This document shows, in pieces, positions 60,601 through 64,000 of a DNA stretch of 64,000 nucleotides (position 1 is the first letter of the stretch; each line of letters begins with the position of its first letter). A program made the translations under genes and the position numbers. Origin of the DNA: Occallatibacter riparius (GTDB taxonomy: Bacteria > Acidobacteriota > Terriglobia > Terriglobales > Acidobacteriaceae); assembly GCF_025264625.1 (NCBI RefSeq), contig NZ_CP093313.1, forward strand, positions 1 through 64,000, given 5' to 3'. The notes below the pieces were generated by a model. It was not told where the DNA came from. It ran no database searches and saw only the letters and a list, made by a program, of their open reading frames with translations.

Positions 60601-60961
60601 CAACCACCTCGTTGGCCCCGCCCACTTCCAATTGCGCGTTGAGCTCAGTGGTCTGGCCCACCTTGAGTTCCAGACCCTTCTGTTCGAATACCTTGAATCC
60701 GGGCGCCGTGACAGAAACCGTATACGCGCCAGGAGGAAGCTCGGGCATCGCGAATGCGCCACGATTGTCCGTGATGCCCTTGCGGGTCTGTCCTGTTTGC
60801 TCGTTCCTGACTTCGACGGAAGAGCTGCTGACAAGCTTGCCGGTGGAATCGGTCACAACGCCCGTGAGCGTCGCTTCCGTCAATTGAGCTGCCAACTGTA
60901 CTGCGGCGAGCAACGACACTGCGCCTACGAGCCCTGTACGGGCAAGTGACCTCCAAAACAT
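57629..60961 (-). CDS. Oar-like TonB-dependent receptor, copy 3
   Basis: An 1110-residue outer-membrane receptor. A signal peptide (LVGAVSLLAAVQLAAQ) is followed by a regulatory Ig-like domain (about 30-110, LTGVVTDSTGKLVSSSSVEV), a plug (about 115-260, including PVVTVNGNRYRGNNFVLDGSM) and a barrel ending SVKFAF with a terminal Phe. AGGAG lies six bases before the ATG. It is more distant from copies 1 and 2 than they are from each other. It is the first gene of a two-gene operon with the AhpD-like gene, unlike the other receptors, which are followed by TPR genes. The ligand is unknown. Confidence 0.94.
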   Translation of the reverse strand: MFWRSLARTGLVGAVSLLAAVQLAAQLTEATLTGVVTDSTGKLVSSSSVEVRNEQTGQTRKGITDNRGAFAMPELPPGAYTVSVTAPGFKVFEQKGLELKVGQTTELNAQLEVGGANEVVVVQADQARVAVASDARLADTIAQEQLTDLPVTQRDVTGLTRLSAGATAIPGNASSTKLSNSPVVTVNGNRYRGNNFVLDGSMDTNPNNTGEPAIVPTLESVEEVQVQTGNFSAEFGRGNGSVVNLRTKSGTNEFHGKAWEYIRNTDVNARNYFATRGTPLVFNQFGGILGGPIFKDKTFFFVSYEGTRNASGQALQFQVETPEFSNYVVTNAPSSVAAGLLKSHPAPRPLPGTNGQKYAGEVDFTPSGSSTPIPELATAAVILGDYSTADQYLGRVDHSFHGGKDKVIGRWISENEYDNGGYSSQPATLGEAARGYLGPFNGFFGDANLGHVHVFDHLVNDARFSFLALDTEVGNPKAVVPQITIVGIQAPFGDIFLNGTRLRTYEWRDTVSIQHGRQLIRTGGEFRKIFKGISLAPPTAGSFFFRTATDFAGDKPFSQTLTVNPYTGEPAGFPRYFTVYESGLFVQDDWKISSRFTLNLGLRHDYFGDASEKHGLLSSFIPGTGSTFDERLATGAVGRVKRLYTPQKLNFSPRVGFAYDPFGDGKSSIRAGFSLAFQPHHGQSIAGARALPPDAIQGVLSPAQGIGTQINYGIPVPYNPQFARGLNAQGGVPGLQITGFVVNPTIKTQYSESWFLNVEHEFPRNWVIEVGYVGTTGVNLERLDDVNRMKGDLISNPNQIGKLHRINPNFGTLTWVTNGVSSSYNAGTVEVRHNVGQLSLQANYRFSKWLDTDSDTQPGQFTDSSEPAKGAEDFNCLHCERGHSMFDIPQRFTASVLWAPNPVKQRSLLAAVADHWELSTITAVQSGRPFSVWNGAPSNLQCNNNGTLTPAPSAGCTSGTLMNTGGDYNLDGGGAIFSGYYDRPNAPKPGTVSSSFSHKRFLTGLFDPNAFPTPSLGQDGTLGRFTYRGPHQINSDVSLARSFSLLDRTRMQLRLDAFNILNYVNLYLPNSDLSLALNSKTGTYSTTSSFGKSIRAFDPRTLQASVKFAF

Positions 60962-61633
60962 GAATTGCTCCTATCTTTCTGCTCTCTCTGCGATGGGCGC
61001 CCAGTTGACCTGCCGGGAGGCAGGCCGGGAAATGCCTGGACTACAGGGGCTTGTGCATCTCATCGCGGAGTATACGGAGTCAATACAGGAACCGGCCTCA
61101 TCCAAACGGCGGGGTTGTAGATGGACATTTAGTTGAGAACTGGTGTAGATCAGCAGGATGACTGTCAGCATTCTTGGGCATCGATTAGTGAACGACCGCC
61201 AATCATGTCTTCTAAGCCGATTAGTACCCGCAAGTCGGCTTGTATTTAGGAATCATGACTTCGATTTGCGATATCAGACCGAGGCACTCATCTAACTCAA
61301 GTCGATCAGCGTTCCCGGCACATGTCCGTATAGCGGGCGACGCGCTCTCTTGATCAAACACTTCACGAGCCACGCGGCATAAGGGCGCGTCGGCGACTCT
61401 ACGTCAATGTGGCCCGATCATCCATCGGTAAACGCATTGGATCGTTAACTCCCTGACGTCCCCGGGGGACCGCGGGCACGATGCCCGTTTTTCGATCCTT
61501 GTGCGTTTCTCATCCCAAAATCCCAGATTCAGTGTTCTGAACTGAGAGCATGTTGAAAGTTGGAGTCGCTCAATCAGTGCAAGGGGTTGATGAATCGATA
61601 GTCGCTCATCCGTGCGAAATCAAGAGAGATCGA
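60962..61633. other. Large intergenic region before receptor copy 3
   Basis: No gene. A possible -10 element TATACT for the receptor is present near 61070 on the minus strand, with no clear -35. An inverted repeat AAGCCGA/TCGGCTT lies at 61214-61241, and AGTCGCTCA is repeated directly at 61564 and 61600. A terminator-like hairpin at 61473-61492 points along the plus strand. Confidence 0.5.
61473..61492 (+). terminator. Orphan intrinsic-terminator-like hairpin
   Basis: CGGGCA (61473-61478) and TGCCCG (61482-61487) form a perfect stem around CGA, followed by TTTTT. It is oriented for plus-strand transcription although no plus-strand gene precedes it, so it may end an unannotated RNA or be a chance structure. 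Confidence 0.45.
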
Positions 61634-63010
61634 TCATGCAGGGTCGACCACACTCGTGGTGGCGCGCTCATCGCACAGAAGCGTCATTTGATGTTCGGGG
61701 CTTCCGCCTCGTAGAAAAGCCGCCCGAGGATGGTGAGCGTCTTCGATTGAGACGATGTCCCTGCCTGACAGGAAGCTGACGCACCAGCCGGCAAAGACGC
61801 GCGCTTTTCGTTCCCAAGTGGGTATTGCGTAGAGGTGATATGCGCGATGGATCAACCAGGCCAGGAAGCCGGTGAAACCGATTCGACCGGACTGGAAGGC
61901 ACCTCGTCCCTTACCGAGGGTCGCAATTGTGCCTAGATTGCGATGAAGGTATGGCTTTGTCGGCTTCCCATGAAGAGACGCCACAATATTTGTGGCTAGG
62001 AGACGGCCTTGTCGGACTGCGTTTTGCGCGTTCGGCACAGTTCGAGCAGTCCGCGAACCTCCAGAAAGATCCGGAACGCTCGCGTCATCTCCTGCCCCCC
62101 AAGCATCGTTGATCACCCGATCTTCCGTTCCAACCTGGAGGTCCGGTCGGACGACCAAGAAACCGCGAGAATCTATGGGAAGATCGGTGTGCCTGGCGAC
62201 AACTGGGTTGGCACCGTTTCCAGCGGCCCAAACTATGATATGAGCGTCGAACTGCTCACCCGTCGAAAGTACTACATGGCCATCAACTACGGAGACCACC
62301 TGGGTATTGAGATGTACGCGCGCTCCCCGGCGTTCAAACGACTTCCTGACGCGGGCGGCAATCTCCTCGGATACTTCTGGCATCAGCCGATTGGCCGCCT
62401 GTACCAATCGGAAATCGAGGTCCTCCAGTTTTAGCTCCGGATAGTAGCGCAGTAAGCTCACTGCGAGCGAGAATAACTCACCAAACCCTTCTATACCCGT
62501 GAAGCCGCCCCCGACAACCACCGCCGTAAGAAGGCGTTTTCGGTCGGCTCCAAAAGGCAATCCGGCGGCCCGGTCGAAGGAAGCGAGCATTCGATTGCGG
62601 ATAGCGATCGCTTCCTCAACGTGCTTGAGGCCAATAGCCCCCTCTTTAAGCCCGGCGACGGGGTACAAGCGTGTAACAGCTCCCGCCGTAACCACGACGA
62701 CATCGTAGTTCAATACGTAGTCGTTCCCCGCATACGGAAGTACAACCACGGATTTCTTTGCGTGAGATATTTCAATGACTGAACCTGAAATCACGCGTGT
62801 TCGCGGCAAGTTTTTCCGCAACGAGACAAGAGCGTGGCGCGCCTCAATGGAGCCCGCTACCACCTCGGGAAGAAACGGCTGATAGGTCATGTAGGGACGT
62901 GGATCGATCAAAATGACCTCAGCCCCATCGTTGCGCGAAAGCTTCTTTTCCAGTCCCAGGGCGGTATAGAACCCGGAATATCCTCCACCTACGATAACAA
63001 TCTTCTTCAT
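61634..63010 (-). CDS. Type II NADH dehydrogenase / FAD-dependent oxidoreductase
   Basis: A 458-residue flavoprotein with two Rossmann folds: KIVIVGGGYSGFYTALGLEKKL at the N-terminus (FAD) and VVVGGGFTGIEGFGELFSLAV (NADH). The NDH-2 marks YQPFLPEVVAGSIEARHALVSLRK and AWGAGDDA are present. Near the C-terminus GFTGFLAWLIHRAYHLYAIPTWERK gives an amphipathic or membrane-binding helix. NDH-2 enzymes pass electrons from NADH to quinone without pumping protons. Variation near the quinone site prevents a firm call between NDH-2 and related sulphide-quinone-type enzymes. The start at 63010 has AGGGGA six bases upstream. Confidence 0.9.
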   Translation of the reverse strand: MKKIVIVGGGYSGFYTALGLEKKLSRNDGAEVILIDPRPYMTYQPFLPEVVAGSIEARHALVSLRKNLPRTRVISGSVIEISHAKKSVVVLPYAGNDYVLNYDVVVVTAGAVTRLYPVAGLKEGAIGLKHVEEAIAIRNRMLASFDRAAGLPFGADRKRLLTAVVVGGGFTGIEGFGELFSLAVSLLRYYPELKLEDLDFRLVQAANRLMPEVSEEIAARVRKSFERRGARVHLNTQVVSVVDGHVVLSTGEQFDAHIIVWAAGNGANPVVARHTDLPIDSRGFLVVRPDLQVGTEDRVINDAWGAGDDASVPDLSGGSRTARTVPNAQNAVRQGRLLATNIVASLHGKPTKPYLHRNLGTIATLGKGRGAFQSGRIGFTGFLAWLIHRAYHLYAIPTWERKARVFAGWCVSFLSGRDIVSIEDAHHPRAAFLRGGSPEHQMTLLCDERATTSVVDPA

Positions 63011-63200
63011 GGCGTCCCCTAGCATGATGTGAACGAGTTGTGGGTTCCTAGTCGTTGCGCCGTCGTTAACTTCGCAATATTACGGAGGAGATGCGATTTG
63101 AATGACTGTCGCGGAGTTACCGAGCACTCCCTTGGGCGACAGCCGCCGGCCAAAAGGGTTCTCCTTCGGGACCATTTCTATTGCAGGGTTCTGTGATGAG

Positions 63201-64000
63201 CTAACCTCCCATCGATGACTCTTCAGAGCCCGCGCCCGTTCTCTGATCCACCGGAGAAGGGCTTCGACCGCAGACTTCGCGAGCCGTCAAATCCGCCTGG
63301 CTTGGTTCGGTCTCGCAGCCCAAGACGGCTTCAAGATGAAGGTTCCCACGCAACAGGGACAGGAAGGCTTGCGACAGTTTTTCAAGCTCGCAATCATGAA
63401 TGCGCTCGGCGGCCCGGCAGTGGTGAGAAACGACAGCGCTAACTGCTGTTTTCACCTGGAGTGGTCCGTGCGTAAAGAACGCCGCTGCGGCAGTGGGAAA
63501 CCGGGATCCCTCAGATACAGCAAACCGGGGGAGTGCCAGATACCTTGGAGAGAACATGATGTTGGAGATACGTTCTGCGACGTTCATGAGAGCAGCTTCG
63601 GGCTCGAGTCTCAGAAGAGCAGGCAGATGGCCTAAGCCATCACTGATTATCTTCTGAGTCGCGGAGGTGATCGTCGTTTCAAGGAACTCGGTCAAATCGA
63701 CTCGCTCAACGCCGCATTCTGCTGCGAGCCTTCTATATAGACCATGTGGCGTCCAGCACCAATAGGGGCGGCCCAGCATCAACGAGATTTGCACCGCACA
63801 ATTTGCCCATCCGCGAGCCTGACTTCCGTCACCAGGTATCTGCTCCCTCACCCTTAATATGCTGCCGGTTGCCCCCCAGCGCAGGAATTTCACAGCTTCA
63901 TCGATCCATAGGCCGGTCACCATGATGCGATTCCACCATGGCTCGTAAATGACCCACTGGCCCTCTCCAACTGTCTTCAGCGCGAAAACATGTTTGTGCT
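63201..64000 (-). CDS. Partial gene with unknown N-terminal part and TetR-C-like C-terminus
   Basis: The frame is open from the right edge of the window and its start lies outside. An internal ATG at 63923 is not clearly a start, since the codons before it are protein-like (HVFALKTVGEGQWVIYEPWW). The first part, through ARGWANCAVQISLMLGRPYWCWTPHGLYRR, is not recognised. The second part (about the last 140 residues: AERISNIMFSPRYLALPRFAVSEG, LSQAFLSLLRGNLHLEAVLG) resembles the ligand-binding C-terminal domain of TetR/AcrR regulators, yet no TetR DNA-binding helix-turn-helix precedes it. It may be a fusion of two gene fragments. Confidence 0.55.
   Translation of the reverse strand, partial: HKHVFALKTVGEGQWVIYEPWWNRIMVTGLWIDEAVKFLRWGATGSILRVREQIPGDGSQARGWANCAVQISLMLGRPYWCWTPHGLYRRLAAECGVERVDLTEFLETTITSATQKIISDGLGHLPALLRLEPEAALMNVAERISNIMFSPRYLALPRFAVSEGSRFPTAAAAFFTHGPLQVKTAVSAVVSHHCRAAERIHDCELEKLSQAFLSLLRGNLHLEAVLGCETEPSQADLTAREVCGRSPSPVDQRTGAGSEESSMGG

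Overview
The window looks like a chromosomal segment of an acidobacterium (Acidobacteriota, probably class Terriglobia). This is an inference from gene content: three very large Oar-like TonB-dependent receptors with N-terminal carboxypeptidase-regulatory-like domains, secreted glycoside hydrolases, an OPT transporter, a divergent SpoIIM/RDD pair and an ECF42-type sigma factor with a DGPF partner. The DNA is GC-rich and codes densely on both strands. There is one tRNA gene, no rRNA and no CRISPR array.

Layout. 0.1-5.5 kb (minus): a signalling cluster made of a membrane-anchored Ser/Thr kinase, an FHA-GAF-SpoIIE-type phosphatase and a PAS-PAS histidine-kinase-like protein that lacks its phospho-acceptor His. 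5.7-14.7 kb: OPT transporter, secreted glycosidase-like protein, EamA exporter, then a plus-strand run of an HGSNAT-like acyltransferase, a GH27 alpha-galactosidase and a CPBP-like membrane protein whose protease motif is substituted. 15-17.6 kb: an orphan gene and a SpoIIM/RDD pair whose start codons overlap. 18-28.6 kb: two paralogous tandem modules, each a TonB-dependent receptor, an intrinsic terminator and a secreted TPR protein, with LacI-type operator-like palindromes upstream. 28.6-38.8 kb (minus): a small Cys/His protein, a beta-propeller protein, eutBC coupled to a small membrane protein, an HD (RSH-like) hydrolase, the pgl-glk operon, a TolC-family protein and a MATE exporter. 39-45.3 kb: two orphan genes, ECF42 sigma plus DGPF protein, a 55-residue zinc-ribbon gene, a small membrane protein and a divergent EF-G. 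45.9-53.7 kb (minus): GH172/DUF2961 protein, membrane-fused spermidine synthase-like protein, and purL-purF. 53.8-56 kb: tRNA-Leu(CAA) followed by a decayed island with an RHS remnant and a tyrosine recombinase split by a -1 frameshift at a slippery sequence. 56.3-64 kb (minus): a TonB receptor/AhpD-like operon, a type II NADH dehydrogenase and a partial gene with a TetR-C-like tail.

The main theme is glycan and other substrate uptake (receptors, TPR proteins, glycosidases, glucokinase, 6-phosphogluconolactonase) alongside sensing and housekeeping genes. The least ordinary items are the split recombinase with two overlapping in-frame slippery heptamers, the duplicated receptor-terminator-TPR modules, the kinase without a phospho-acceptor, and the small membrane protein translationally coupled to eutC.
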